A stretch of DNA of 64,000 nt from assembly GCF_000626675.1 (NCBI RefSeq), contig NZ_CP006842.1, forward strand, positions 434,001 through 498,000, given 5' to 3'. The translations under genes and the position numbers were made by a program. This document shows, piece by piece, positions 34,675 through 43,405 of the stretch. The notes under the pieces are model-generated. The model did not search any database. It was not told the origin of the DNA and saw only the letters and a list, made by a program, of their open reading frames with translations. The stretch comes from Corynebacterium glyciniphilum AJ 3170. Lineage in GTDB: Bacteria > Actinomycetota > Actinomycetes > Mycobacteriales > Mycobacteriaceae. Position 1 is the stretch's first letter, and each line of letters starts with the position of its first letter.

Positions 34675-35289
34675 ATGAGACGGATCACCAGAGGCGCTGC
34701 GGTGGCGGTGCTGTGCACACCGTTGCTGCTCGGAGCCTGCACCATCGGCGACGCGGGACCGGGGGACGAGACCACGGACCCTGTCGTGGACACTGAAGCA
34801 CCGCCCGATAAACCGGTGCCGGACTCTGCGGCGGAATCCGGCGCTGAAGACGGACCTGATTCTGAGGTGCCGGACGACCCCGACCAGCCTGATGCTGAGC
34901 CGGTGGAGACTGATCCCGACGCCCCGGGGGCCCGGGGACTGGCGATCGGTGACTGCGTCGCCGACATGGACCAGCTCGACGGCACCGGCGACATCGACGT
35001 CGTCGACTGCGCCGGCCCCCATGCCGGCGAGGTGTACGCACAGGCGGATATCGCAGGTAAGAACCTGTTCCCCGGCAACGAGCCGTTGGGGCAGGAGGCG
35101 GGAGCGATCTGCGGGGGTGACTCCTTCACCGGCTATGTCGGCATCGGATTCCCCGAGTCCTCGCTGGACGTCGTCACGATGATGCCGTCCAAGGAGAGCT
35201 GGGCGCAGGAGGACCGGACGGTGACCTGTGTGGTCACCGACCCGAACCTCGAGCAGATCGCCGGCACGCTCGAGCAGAGCTGGCGTTAG
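34675..35289 (+). CDS. secreted lipoprotein, septum-formation-like domain
   Basis: A 204-aa lipoprotein: the lipobox LGAC puts the lipidated Cys at residue 22, followed by an acidic Pro-rich linker to about residue 82, then a folded domain (GLAIGDCVADM...DVVDCAGPHAGEVYAQADI...AICGGDSF...TVTCVVTDP) with four cysteines that resembles the actinobacterial septum-formation/DUF4190-associated domain. TAACGT lies 7 nt before the ATG. It follows tmsB by 16 bp but may have its own promoter. Function unknown. Confidence 0.75.
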   Translation: MRRITRGAAVAVLCTPLLLGACTIGDAGPGDETTDPVVDTEAPPDKPVPDSAAESGAEDGPDSEVPDDPDQPDAEPVETDPDAPGARGLAIGDCVADMDQLDGTGDIDVVDCAGPHAGEVYAQADIAGKNLFPGNEPLGQEAGAICGGDSFTGYVGIGFPESSLDVVTMMPSKESWAQEDRTVTCVVTDPNLEQIAGTLEQSWR

Positions 35290-35873
35290 CGCTCCAGCAG
35301 GGTCACCAGCTTCTGCCGGTTGGACTCCTCCAGGTGAGCGACGGTGAGCGCCCAGGCTTGTGCGCCGGGGAGCCGGAGCCGGCGGTCGATGTCCTCACCG
35401 ACGGCGTCGATCACGGCGCCGATATCTGGCCCGGTGCGGGGAGGGATCATCGTCACGGCTTCCGGCGAGCCCCACACCGCCGGGTCAGCGATGAACAGGT
35501 GCCCCTGCGCCGCCGCGTAGCCCAGGGCGGCCTCGCGCAGGTCCGACAGTTGGTCGTCCGAGACCTTCCCTGCCATCCAGGCGTCCTCCACGAGCGGCAC
35601 GCGGTCGACCGGCCGGTGCGCGTCGACGATGCCCTCCAGCAGCGGGGTGGGCAGTGTGACCAGGGCACGTGAGGCTGCAGAGTAGACGTCGGCGGCGTCG
35701 AGGTAGGGGCGTCCCACGACGATGGTGCGGGCCAGTTCGCGGCTCGCGGTCATGAACGACAGCAGGGTGGTCAGTTGCTCTGCCGGGGCCGAGTTGAAGC
35801 TCCGGACGTCCCGGACCGCCGGAGAGGCTGCCGGGCGGGTGGCGAACAGCGGGGAGAACGGTGGCGTGTACAT
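35286..35873 (-). CDS. 2-oxo-4-hydroxy-4-carboxy-5-ureidoimidazoline (OHCU) decarboxylase-like protein
   Basis: A 195-aa helical protein with the OHCU decarboxylase (UraD) layout: SFNSAPAEQLTTLLSFMTASRELARTIVVGRPY, AHRPVDRV at the place of the catalytic HPRIG motif (His kept, rest changed), GHLFI and a C-terminal LTVAHLEESNRQKLVTLLE helix. UraD forms allantoin in urate breakdown. No urate oxidase or HIU hydrolase is next to it, so the role is uncertain. It follows the Pat-type aminotransferase gene by 34 bp on the same strand. Confidence 0.55.
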   Translation of the reverse strand: MYTPPFSPLFATRPAASPAVRDVRSFNSAPAEQLTTLLSFMTASRELARTIVVGRPYLDAADVYSAASRALVTLPTPLLEGIVDAHRPVDRVPLVEDAWMAGKVSDDQLSDLREAALGYAAAQGHLFIADPAVWGSPEAVTMIPPRTGPDIGAVIDAVGEDIDRRLRLPGAQAWALTVAHLEESNRQKLVTLLER

Positions 35874-35907
35874 GCAGCCATACTCTCCCGGGGGTGTTTC
35901 CGGACGG

Positions 35908-36990
35908 TTACCGTCGTGGGAAGAACTCCGGCGCCAGGGCGTCCAGCGCCTCCACCACGACATCGGTCTCGGCGGCGTCGGTCACGGTGACACGCACCCC
36001 CTCACCGTCGAAGCAGCGTACGGCGATGCCGTAGCCGGCGATCGCCTCCTCGAAAGCGCGGGCACGGTCCCCCAGGTCCAGCCACACGAAGTTGGCTTCT
36101 GAACCGATTCTCCAGTCCTCCGGGATGTGCTCCAGAACACGGGCCCGTTGAGCCACGGTCTCGTCCGTACGTGCGAGCAGTTCGTCCTTCGCACCGATGC
36201 TCGCCACAGCGGCGGCCTGCGCGACCGCGTTCACACTGAACGGGATGCAGACCTTGTTCACCGCCTCGATGAACTCCGCACGGCCGACCAGGTAACCGAC
36301 CCGCAGCCCCGCCAGGCCGTAAGCCTTCGAGAACGTCCGCGCGACCGCCAGATTCGGGTAGTCCGCGAGAAGTCCCAGTCCGTCGGGGAAACCGTCCTCG
36401 CGGACGTACTCCACGTACGCCTCGTCCAGCAGGACCTGGACATCCGAGGGGACCGCGTTGAGGAAGGTGATGAGTTCCTCACGCGTCACCGTCGTGCCCG
36501 ACGGGTTGTTCGGGTTGCAGACGATCACCAGGCGGGTCTTCTCGGTGATCGCCGCAGCGAGACCGGGCAGGTCGTTGCGGTGGTCGGGGGTCAGCGGAAC
36601 CTCCACAGCCTCGGCGCCGGCGACCCGGGCGAGGATCGGGTAGGCCTCGAAACTGCGCCACGGGTAGATGACCTCGTCGCCCGCGTCTCCGCCCCGGCAC
36701 GTCGCCTGGACTGCCTGCTGGATCAGGGCGGAGGAGCCGGCGCCCACGGCGATGTTCTCGGCGTCCAGCAGCAGGGAGGACGGGCCTGCCAGCCAGTCGG
36801 CGATGGCGCTGCGCAGCTCGTAGGCGACCATGTCCGGATAGCGGTTCGCACTGGCCAGCGCCTCGGCCGCCGCGCGGGTGACCCCCGGTAACGGGCCGAG
36901 TGACGACTCGTTGCTCGACAACTTCAGGGGAAGTCCGTTCAGGCTGCCGGGGACGTACGGGGGCAGGGTGGAAAGGTCGGCGCGGATCAT
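35908..36990 (-). CDS. pat: aromatic/histidinol-phosphate aminotransferase (Pat/HisC type)
   Basis: Class II PLP aminotransferase of 360 aa. KLSSNESSLGP, NRYPD, IVCNPNNPSGT, DEAYVEY and the PLP-lysine motif TFSKAYGLAGLRVGY are present. Corynebacteria carry such a HisC-like Pat that transaminates phenylpyruvate to phenylalanine, in addition to HisC in the his operon. As no his genes are nearby, Pat is the likelier identity. TAGGCT lies 7 nt before ATG 36990. tyrA, another aromatic gene, lies 10 kb away. Confidence 0.85.
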   Translation of the reverse strand: MIRADLSTLPPYVPGSLNGLPLKLSSNESSLGPLPGVTRAAAEALASANRYPDMVAYELRSAIADWLAGPSSLLLDAENIAVGAGSSALIQQAVQATCRGGDAGDEVIYPWRSFEAYPILARVAGAEAVEVPLTPDHRNDLPGLAAAITEKTRLVIVCNPNNPSGTTVTREELITFLNAVPSDVQVLLDEAYVEYVREDGFPDGLGLLADYPNLAVARTFSKAYGLAGLRVGYLVGRAEFIEAVNKVCIPFSVNAVAQAAAVASIGAKDELLARTDETVAQRARVLEHIPEDWRIGSEANFVWLDLGDRARAFEEAIAGYGIAVRCFDGEGVRVTVTDAAETDVVVEALDALAPEFFPRR

Positions 36991-37074
36991 GGGTTTCAGC
37001 CTAGTCGTCGACTGATTTTGATCTGATGCGGGGGCCTGATGTATGGTTCGATGCGTCGTCACACGTGACGGCAT

Positions 37075-37166
37075 GGAGGCGTGCCAGAGCGGCCGAATGG
37101 GACTCACTGCTAATGAGTTGTCTGCTTAACGGCGGACCGGAGGTTCAAATCCTCTCGCCTCCGCCA
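37075..37166 (+). tRNA. tRNA-Ser (anticodon GCT)
   Basis: The acceptor stem GGAGGCG/CGCCTCC closes a class II tRNA with a long variable arm. The anticodon loop reads CTGCTAA, giving GCT, and the T loop is GGTTCAAATCC. CCA is encoded (37164-37166). Confidence 0.95.
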
Positions 37167-37344
37167 CTTCAGTTTCCTCAGGCTTTTCGTGAGGGCGTGT
37201 CGTTAGCCGTCCGGTTCTTGTGGTGAGTTACCGGACATTCAGGACGCGGTCCCGCTATACGGGGTGTGTGGTGTACCCCGGGATCGCGTGACACGTCCCG
37301 TCTGGTGGTGTGCCGAGGATTCTGGAGTCGCTGGAAACAGCGTC

Positions 37345-37417
37345 GCGCCCGTAGCTCAACGGATAGAGCATCTGACTACGGATCAGAAGGTTGGGGGTTC
37401 GAATCCCTCCGGGCGCA
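37345..37417 (+). tRNA. tRNA-Arg (anticodon ACG), copy 1
   Basis: A 73-nt cloverleaf: acceptor GCGCCCG/CGGGCGC, D arm GCTCAACGGATAGAGC, anticodon ACG in CTACGGA and T arm GGGGGTTCGAATCCCTC. CCA is not encoded. An identical copy lies at 38361-38433. Confidence 0.95.
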
Positions 37418-37432
37418 CGCTTTTCTTGGGTT

Positions 37433-37476
37433 GAGCCCCCTGTCCGCGATGTTTCGGCATCACGGACAGGGGGCTC
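37433..37476 (+). terminator. strong hairpin terminator after tRNA-Arg copy 1
   Basis: A perfect 14-bp stem (GAGCCCCCTGTCCG / CGGACAGGGGGCTC) lies 15 nt after the tRNA. A TTTTCTT run precedes it and no T-run follows. Confidence 0.65.
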
Positions 37477-37522
37477 GCTCGATTCCGCTCCGGGGGTGCA
37501 GGAGCGCTGCTACCGTCGGCCC

Positions 37523-38284
37523 ATGACTACCTTCACCACGCTGATCACCGGCGCCAGCTCCGGGCTCGGAGCTGAACTTGCCCGCCAGTCCGCCGCGCTC
37601 GGCCACGACCTCGCACTCTGCGCCCGTAGGACGGAGCGGCTCGACGAACTGTCCGCCGAGATCACCTCGTCCTACCCGGGTCGTGCGGTGCGGACCTATG
37701 CGCTGGACGTGACCGACCCGGACGCGGTGCACCACGTCTTCCATCAGGCGGAGGAGGACGCTGACGGGGGACTGGACCGCATTGTCGTCAACGCCGGCCT
37801 GGGCAAAGGGCGCAAGATCGGGTCCGGGCAGCCTGAAGCGAACCGGGAGACCGCCACGACCAATGCCCTGGGTGCCCTGACACAGGCGGAGGCGGCGATG
37901 GAGATCTTCCGGGCGAAGAACACGGGCCATCTCGTGCTCGTCTCATCGGTGACCGCCCTGCGCGGTAACCGTAAAGCCATGACGACGTACGGGGCCACGA
38001 AGGCCTTCGTGGCGAATATGGGGGAGGGGCTGCAGTCGGAGCTCCTGGCGTCCGGCATTCCCATTGACGTGACCGTTCTGCTGCCCGGCTACATCCGTTC
38101 GGAGATGAACGAGAAGGTCGAGCAGAAGACCCGCTTCATGGTCGACACGCAGACCGGCGTGCGCTCGATGATGGCGGCGATCGAGTCGCGCAGACGCCGG
38201 TCACTGGTGCCAGGCTGGCCCTGGCGGCTGATCGGCCCGGTACTCAAGATCATGCCGCTCACGGTCGTGTCCAAGATCGTGTAA
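37523..38284 (+). CDS. short-chain dehydrogenase/reductase
   Basis: SDR of 253 aa. LITGASSGLGAELARQ is the NAD(P) glycine motif, VVNAGLG the NAG motif, VSSVTA the catalytic Ser, and YGATKAF gives YxxxK. The C-terminus holds a basic stretch and hydrophobic tail (SLVPGWPWRLIGPVLKIMPLTVV) as in membrane-associated SDRs. TACCGT stands 6 nt before ATG 37523. The gene is flanked by two identical tRNA-Arg genes. Confidence 0.88.
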   Translation: MTTFTTLITGASSGLGAELARQSAALGHDLALCARRTERLDELSAEITSSYPGRAVRTYALDVTDPDAVHHVFHQAEEDADGGLDRIVVNAGLGKGRKIGSGQPEANRETATTNALGALTQAEAAMEIFRAKNTGHLVLVSSVTALRGNRKAMTTYGATKAFVANMGEGLQSELLASGIPIDVTVLLPGYIRSEMNEKVEQKTRFMVDTQTGVRSMMAAIESRRRRSLVPGWPWRLIGPVLKIMPLTVVSKIV

Positions 38285-38360
38285 ATAGATTCCCACCTGG
38301 TCCTTTGGTGCATTCCGGGTCGGCGTGTAGGCTGTAGTCTCGTTGCAGAGATGCGACGGC

Positions 38361-38433
38361 GCGCCCGTAGCTCAACGGATAGAGCATCTGACTACGGATC
38401 AGAAGGTTGGGGGTTCGAATCCCTCCGGGCGCA
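38361..38433 (+). tRNA. tRNA-Arg (anticodon ACG), copy 2
   Basis: Identical over all 73 nt to the copy at 37345-37417, and the identity continues through CGCTTTTCTTG downstream. The upstream flanks differ. Anticodon ACG, no encoded CCA. Confidence 0.95.
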
Positions 38434-38448
38434 CGCTTTTCTTGACGG

Positions 38449-38487
38449 GAAACCCCCAGGTCACACACTCTGTGGCCTGGGGGTTTC
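38449..38487 (+). terminator. intrinsic terminator after tRNA-Arg copy 2
   Basis: A perfect 12-bp stem GAAACCCCCAGG / CCTGGGGGTTTC with an inner TCACA/TGTGG extension, followed by TCTCGTTT. The 218 bp that follow up to the hydrolase stop hold no gene that I can see; only a short 11-bp tandem repeat (CGAACAGATCC-like, from 38546) is notable. Confidence 0.75.
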
Positions 38488-38705
38488 TCTCGTTTCCGGG
38501 GTGGGGAGAACACGACACGTTACGCCTGGTCGTATGTCTTCGTTCCGAACAGATCCCGAACGGATCCCGAACACGGAATGACCTCAGGCCAGAATGTTGG
38601 TGCGTGGACTCCCCGGGCGCTGGGACGACTACGTCAGGGCGGTTTCGGTGGTCAGAAACGACCCCAGGTGTCTGTGCCAGCTGACCCCGCTGAACTCCGG
38701 CCGCA

Positions 38706-39500
38706 TCACCGACGGAACTTCGCGGCGGTGTGGATGAAGGCACCGATGGTGTCGGGCCACCGGGCCACGTCCTGCGGGGAGTAGGCGGTCACCAGCTGCG
38801 AACCCGGCAGCAGGGCGTGGAGTTCCTCGGCTACGGCCACCGGATGGGCAGGATCGCCGATCCACGCCAGGATGAGTGTCGGGATACGTCGTTCGCCGAG
38901 GGCGGCGATGCGCTCCCGGGAGGGCAGATCGTTGCCTGCGGCACCGCGGAACACCGTCGGTAACAGTGACTCCGGCACGTCCGGCATGGTGAACGGCACC
39001 TCGGTGCTCCGTGCCGGTGGGGCAGGTTCGGCACGGGTGGTCTCTGCGTACGCGGCCAGGCCGTGGTCCTCGACGAACTGGGCGGAGCGTTCGTACATTC
39101 CGGCCCGGTCACCGCGCAGTTCCCAGGCGGTGGGCGGAATGCACAGTGTCATGGAGGCGTAGGTTCTTCCCGCGGTCGCGGAGGTCAGGATCGTCGCCGC
39201 GCCCATGGACTGACCGACGACGTGGACCGGCGCGTCGGGGGAGAACTCGTCGGAGACGTGCTCCAGGTCGCGTGCCAACGAGGCCCACCGGTAAGCGGCG
39301 GGGTGTTCGGGCCCCGGTGACCGGCCGTGGCCGCGGGCGTCGTAGCGCAAGACGCGCAGGTCATCCTGACCCGCGGTGAGGTCGAGTCCCAGGGCGACGT
39401 CGCGGGCGCGGCTGGACGTCAGCCCGTGGAGCTGGACGACCGGGGTGCCGTCGACCGGGCCCCAGATGTCGTGGGCGAGAGTGTCTAATGCGTGACTCAT
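38706..39500 (-). CDS. alpha/beta hydrolase
   Basis: A 264-aa alpha/beta hydrolase. VVQLHGLTSSRA is the oxyanion loop, YDARGHGRSPGP the usual motif after strand 4, GQSMGAAT the nucleophile elbow, WIGDPAHPV the acid region. Its C-terminal His lies near GAFIHTAAKF or in PAHPV, so the third catalytic residue is not clear. ATG 39500 fits the family start. Divergent from an acyltransferase gene; substrate unknown. Confidence 0.82.
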   Translation of the reverse strand: MSHALDTLAHDIWGPVDGTPVVQLHGLTSSRARDVALGLDLTAGQDDLRVLRYDARGHGRSPGPEHPAAYRWASLARDLEHVSDEFSPDAPVHVVGQSMGAATILTSATAGRTYASMTLCIPPTAWELRGDRAGMYERSAQFVEDHGLAAYAETTRAEPAPPARSTEVPFTMPDVPESLLPTVFRGAAGNDLPSRERIAALGERRIPTLILAWIGDPAHPVAVAEELHALLPGSQLVTAYSPQDVARWPDTIGAFIHTAAKFRR

Positions 39501-39544
39501 GCAGGAAATCCGTACGTAATCCCACGGCCCTATCGTCCGTGGGT

Positions 39545-40885
39545 ATGAGACTGACAACTGTAGCCCGTATGGAGCTCGCCGCAGGGCAGGTGCACGTGTT
39601 CGAGCCGACCGTGGCCTCCACCCCGGGGGAGGGTACTGGCGGGAGCACCCCCTCATTCGACCAGTCCAGGCATGCTGCGGCAGGGTCCCGTCCGGGGAGC
39701 TGGATGGCCGTCGCTTTCGCCGTGCCGCCGGTGGGGCGCGGACGTCTCGCCGAAGCATGGCGCCGTGTGGTTCAGCGGCACGGGACGTTGCGCTCGGTGT
39801 TACGGCACGACGGTGCGCAGGCGCGGGTGCACCCTGTCGAGGTCACCGGGGGACGGTGGGTGCGTGCCGGCGACGGCGTGTCGGACCCCCGAACCGTCCT
39901 GCGGGGTGTCTTCGACGCGGCCTGTGAGCCCTTCGGGTCACCGTCGCACCGGCTGGCGGTCGTGGACCACGGTGACGGCACCTGCACGGCGGTGATCGGC
40001 CTGGACCACAGTCACACGGACGCCTGGTCGTTGCTTGTCCTGGTGCGTGACATGCTCGCCGCGCTGGAACACGAGGATGAGCTCGCGCCAGTGCCGTCGT
40101 TCGCCGAGCACACCCGCGCTCTGGAGGACCTTCCACCGGCTCCGGACGAGATCCGTGCCCGGTGGACACGGGTGATGGAGACCCGTGACGGCGAGATGCC
40201 CGTCTTCCCGCTGAGCCTCGGTGACATCTCGGAGCCCCGTGACGAGGTCGTCGAGGTCATCGACGTGCTCGATGCGGAGGGTGTCGCCCGCCTGGAGGAC
40301 GTCGCAGCCCGACGGGGCGTCCGGCTGCTACCGCTGGCCGTCAGCGTCCTGACCCAGGTCAACCGGGACATGCACGCCGGAGCGCTGTGTGCCGTCTTCC
40401 CCGTCCACTCGCGACGCGGACCGGCGGATGACCCCGCACGGTGGGCGGATTCGGTGGGGTGGTTCATCACCAACTCCGTGTTGGAGTGCGATTCCACTGA
40501 GCCGCTGGACTGTGATGCGGCCGTGCGTGACGCCATCGCGCTGGGCGCGTACCCCCTGGAGCCGTTGCTGCGCCCGTGGGGAGGGATGCCGAACACGCCG
40601 GGGATGTTCGCGGTGTCATGGTTGGACAACCGGCGTCTGCCGGTGCAGGTGCCGTCCGCGGCCCGTCCCCAGCATGTGTCGGCGTGGATCCGGACCGACG
40701 GGGTGATGGCGTGGTTCGTTCTCAACGATGACGGTATGCACCTGCGGGTGCGTTACCCGGGGACCCCGTCGGCGGTGGCGAACGTCGGGGAGTGGGCACG
40801 GCGCGTCGCTACGGGGCTGCGCGCGGTCAGCTCAGACGACACCGTTCTCGTAGGCGAAGACCACGACCTGAGCCCGGTCGCGTAG
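39545..40885 (+). CDS. condensation-domain (PapA-like) acyltransferase
   Basis: A 446-aa stand-alone condensation-domain protein. GLDHSHTDAWSLLVLV carries the HxxxD catalytic pair (H155, D159) of the HHxxxDG family; the first His is replaced by Asp. WFITNSVLECD and MFAVSWLDNRRLP match the C-terminal DFGWG-type half. Such proteins in actinobacteria acylate lipids or sugars (PapA) or act in peptide synthesis, but no NRPS or PKS is present here. TATCGT lies 8 nt before ATG 39545. The 3' end overlaps the convergent response regulator by 54 bp. Confidence 0.72.
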   Translation: MRLTTVARMELAAGQVHVFEPTVASTPGEGTGGSTPSFDQSRHAAAGSRPGSWMAVAFAVPPVGRGRLAEAWRRVVQRHGTLRSVLRHDGAQARVHPVEVTGGRWVRAGDGVSDPRTVLRGVFDAACEPFGSPSHRLAVVDHGDGTCTAVIGLDHSHTDAWSLLVLVRDMLAALEHEDELAPVPSFAEHTRALEDLPPAPDEIRARWTRVMETRDGEMPVFPLSLGDISEPRDEVVEVIDVLDAEGVARLEDVAARRGVRLLPLAVSVLTQVNRDMHAGALCAVFPVHSRRGPADDPARWADSVGWFITNSVLECDSTEPLDCDAAVRDAIALGAYPLEPLLRPWGGMPNTPGMFAVSWLDNRRLPVQVPSAARPQHVSAWIRTDGVMAWFVLNDDGMHLRVRYPGTPSAVANVGEWARRVATGLRAVSSDDTVLVGEDHDLSPVA

Positions 40886-41503
40886 CTGCAGCTTCTGCAG
40901 CACCTTACGGACGTGCGTCTTCACCGTCTCTTCGGAGATGAACAGGGCGGCGGCGATCTCGGCGTTGGACCGGCCCGTCGCGATCTGTTCGACGGTTTCG
41001 AGCTCACGGGGAGTCAGCGACGCCAGTTCGGCGGAGGTCCGTCGGGGCGGAGTGCGCGGTGACCGGGCGACGGCGTCGGCGATGAGACGGCGGGTGACCG
41101 TCGGGGCGAGCAGCGCCTCACCGGTGACCGACAGTCGGACGGCCCGGGCAAGTTCGTCGGCGGGCGCGTCTTTGAGCAGGAACCCGGAGCAGCCGATGCG
41201 CAGCGCCTCGTAGACGTAGTCGTCGAGGTCGAAGGTCGTGAGCATGATGATCCGTGGGGCCGGGTCCAGGCCGAGGGACAGGATGCGTCGGGCGGCCTCG
41301 AGCCCGTCCATCACGGGCATGCGCACGTCCATGAACACCACGTGAGGGTGCAGGCGGGTCACCTGCTCGACGGCCTGGGCACCGTCGGCGGCATCCCCGA
41401 CGGCGGTGATGCCCTCACGTGAGTTCAGCAGCGCGGCGAACCCCTGGCGCACCATCGCCTGGTCGTCGACGACAAGCACGGTGGTGTCGGATTGTGCGGT
41501 CAT
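40832..41503 (-). CDS. NarL/LuxR-type response regulator
   Basis: A 223-aa response regulator: receiver domain with VDDQAMVR, phospho-acceptor Asp in VVFMDVRMPVMDG and LLKD, then a C-terminal LuxR HTH (LTPRELETVEQIATGRSNAEIAAALFISEETVKTHVRKVLQKL). ATG 41503 lies 10 bp after the stop of the sensor kinase gene, so the two form one operon. The last 54 bp are antisense to the acyltransferase gene. Confidence 0.93.
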   Translation of the reverse strand: MTAQSDTTVLVVDDQAMVRQGFAALLNSREGITAVGDAADGAQAVEQVTRLHPHVVFMDVRMPVMDGLEAARRILSLGLDPAPRIIMLTTFDLDDYVYEALRIGCSGFLLKDAPADELARAVRLSVTGEALLAPTVTRRLIADAVARSPRTPPRRTSAELASLTPRELETVEQIATGRSNAEIAAALFISEETVKTHVRKVLQKLQLRDRAQVVVFAYENGVV

Positions 41504-41513
41504 GTCGGACACG

Positions 41514-42746
41514 TTACCGGGCGGCGAGGGGTACCCCGGCGGTGACCGTGAACCCGCCGTCCGCGGCGGGAAGTGCGGTGAAAGTACCGCCGACGGTGCG
41601 CACCCGGGCGGACATGCCCTGGATCCCCGCGCCTCCGCTGTGCTCCGGGGGGACGAGAGCGCCGGCGGCTGCGGGACCGTTGTCCACGGTGAGTGTGGCC
41701 CATCCGTCGTGCAGGTCCAGCTCGACGAGCACTGTGCCACCGGGCGCGTGCCGGGAGGCGTTCGACAGGGACTCCTGCAACACCCGGTGCAGGACGATCC
41801 CGGTGGTGTCGTCGAGGGTGGCGGCCGCCGGATCGATCGTCCACGTGATGTCCATCCCCGCTCGACGTGCGGCCTGCAGTGTCGGGCCGATCTGGTTCGT
41901 GCCGACCGGAGTCGTCGCCCCGGACTCGGCGTCGCTGCGCAGCACACCGAGCAGCTCGCGCACCTGGTTGAGTGCTTCGCGGGCGGTGTCGGACAGTGAG
42001 TCGAACTCGGCGTGGATCGCCGGGGTGACGCCCTGCAGGCGGTAGGGGGCGGACTGCGCCTGCACCACGATCATCGACATCTGGTGTGCCACGACGTCAT
42101 GCAGGTCCCGGGCCAGACGGTTGCGTTCCTCGGCCATGACCCGCATCTCGGACTGCTCACTGGTCCGGGTCTCTTCGCGGCGCAGGTCCCGTCGGGAGGC
42201 CAGCAGCCAGCGGAGCAGCAGGCACACTATGGTCCACACCACCGTCCCCACGATCCAGCCGACGATGACCTCCCCGGGGTTGAACAGCATGAGCGCCAGG
42301 GTGCCGACCACGGCGACGGCGACGGCGTCACGCGAACCGCGCACCACCACCACCGCCAGGGTGAACGCCAGGGCGAGATGGAACGGCACCGGCCAGCCGA
42401 GCATGAACCCCGGCTCGCTGCGCAACGGCACACTCACCAGGCAGGCCAGTGCCACCGTCAGCCACGACGGCCAGGGCCGCCACAGTGAGGCGAGAACCGG
42501 CCAGGTCCCCATCATCGCCAGCAGCGGAACGATCGCGGGGTGCAGCGAATGGGTCACGAAGTACGTCGGCCAGGCGACGGTGAAGAGGATCGCCGTGAAG
42601 ATGATCACGAGGAGCAGGACGAGCGGGGGAACACCGGCGTGGGCTGCGACACGGGCCAACACACTCTGCACCGGACGGACCACCGGGGCAAGGCGGGTCA
42701 TACGGGACGTGCGGGGCGGGGAGGCCGGGTTCTTCGTGCGTCTCAT
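41514..42746 (-). CDS. NarL-type sensor histidine kinase
   Basis: A 410-aa membrane kinase: about five to six hydrophobic segments (residues 25-165) without a large extracellular loop, then HisKA_3 (RNRLARDLHDVVAHQMSMI, phospho-acceptor His in DLHD) and HATPase (LQESLSNASRHAPGG, GGAGIQGMSARV). This resembles DesK/LiaS-like sensors that detect membrane signals. ATG 42746 has TAGCGT 7 nt upstream; MTRLAPV (42701) is an alternative start. Confidence 0.9.
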   Translation of the reverse strand: MRRTKNPASPPRTSRMTRLAPVVRPVQSVLARVAAHAGVPPLVLLLVIIFTAILFTVAWPTYFVTHSLHPAIVPLLAMMGTWPVLASLWRPWPSWLTVALACLVSVPLRSEPGFMLGWPVPFHLALAFTLAVVVVRGSRDAVAVAVVGTLALMLFNPGEVIVGWIVGTVVWTIVCLLLRWLLASRRDLRREETRTSEQSEMRVMAEERNRLARDLHDVVAHQMSMIVVQAQSAPYRLQGVTPAIHAEFDSLSDTAREALNQVRELLGVLRSDAESGATTPVGTNQIGPTLQAARRAGMDITWTIDPAAATLDDTTGIVLHRVLQESLSNASRHAPGGTVLVELDLHDGWATLTVDNGPAAAGALVPPEHSGGAGIQGMSARVRTVGGTFTALPAADGGFTVTAGVPLAAR

Positions 42747-42859
42747 GGAAGAGACGCTAGTCGGCGTGCGGGGGACCCGGATCCCCCTGGAGAGTGAGAT
42801 CCACAATCACTCCGCAGAGGGATCCCCGCGGCGGACACCGCTGCCTAGCGTTCCGGACC

Positions 42860-43405
42860 ATGACACGCAGCAGAAGAATCCTCGCCTCCGCCTCCCTGGC
42901 CGCCGCCGTCCTTGTCGCCGGGGCAGTCGTCCCGCCCATCGGGTCGGCGGCGGAACCCCGCACGGTGACAGGTACAGGGACCGTCGGCGCGATCGACGCC
43001 GCCGACACCCTCGCCGCCGGTGGGACGGGGACGTCCTACTTCTCCGGGGACCTCGTCGCCGAACTCGGTTACCGGCCGGGCACGCAGGACGGGCACGCCA
43101 CCAACCCCGCCGGTGACTGCTCGTCGCCGGTGCCGCTCCCGGAATCCTTCGAACCGGCGTGCATGACCCATGATCTCGGATACGACCTGCTGCGTGTCGC
43201 CGACCGCACCGGCGAGGCGATCCCGGAGCATACGCGCCGCGACCTTGACCGGCAGATGGCCGAGCAGATGCGGGACTCCTGTGCTGAGGGCGGCCCTGGT
43301 ACTGCCGGCTGCCGGGCGATGGCCCGCGTCGCCCATGCCGCCGTCGCTGCCAACACCCTGCGACAACACAACGGTGCCCCGGTGGAGGAGTGGTTCCCGT
43401 GGTGA
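42860..43405 (+). CDS. secreted prokaryotic phospholipase A2
   Basis: A 181-aa exported protein. A signal peptide (ASLAAAVLVAGAVVPPIGSAAEP) is cut near residue 31. The mature protein carries CMTHDLGYDLL with the catalytic H104-D105 pair and Y108, the hallmark CxxHDxxY of prokaryotic PLA2, plus four further cysteines. It would hydrolyse sn-2 acyl chains outside the cell. TAGCGT lies 8 nt before ATG 42860. Its stop overlaps the next ATG (TGATG). Confidence 0.85.
   Translation: MTRSRRILASASLAAAVLVAGAVVPPIGSAAEPRTVTGTGTVGAIDAADTLAAGGTGTSYFSGDLVAELGYRPGTQDGHATNPAGDCSSPVPLPESFEPACMTHDLGYDLLRVADRTGEAIPEHTRRDLDRQMAEQMRDSCAEGGPGTAGCRAMARVAHAAVAANTLRQHNGAPVEEWFPW

Noticed and set aside
38546..38576. 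11-bp tandem repeat CGAACAGATCC-like in the tRNA-hydrolase spacer
   Set aside because: Only two to three degenerate units; no function visible.
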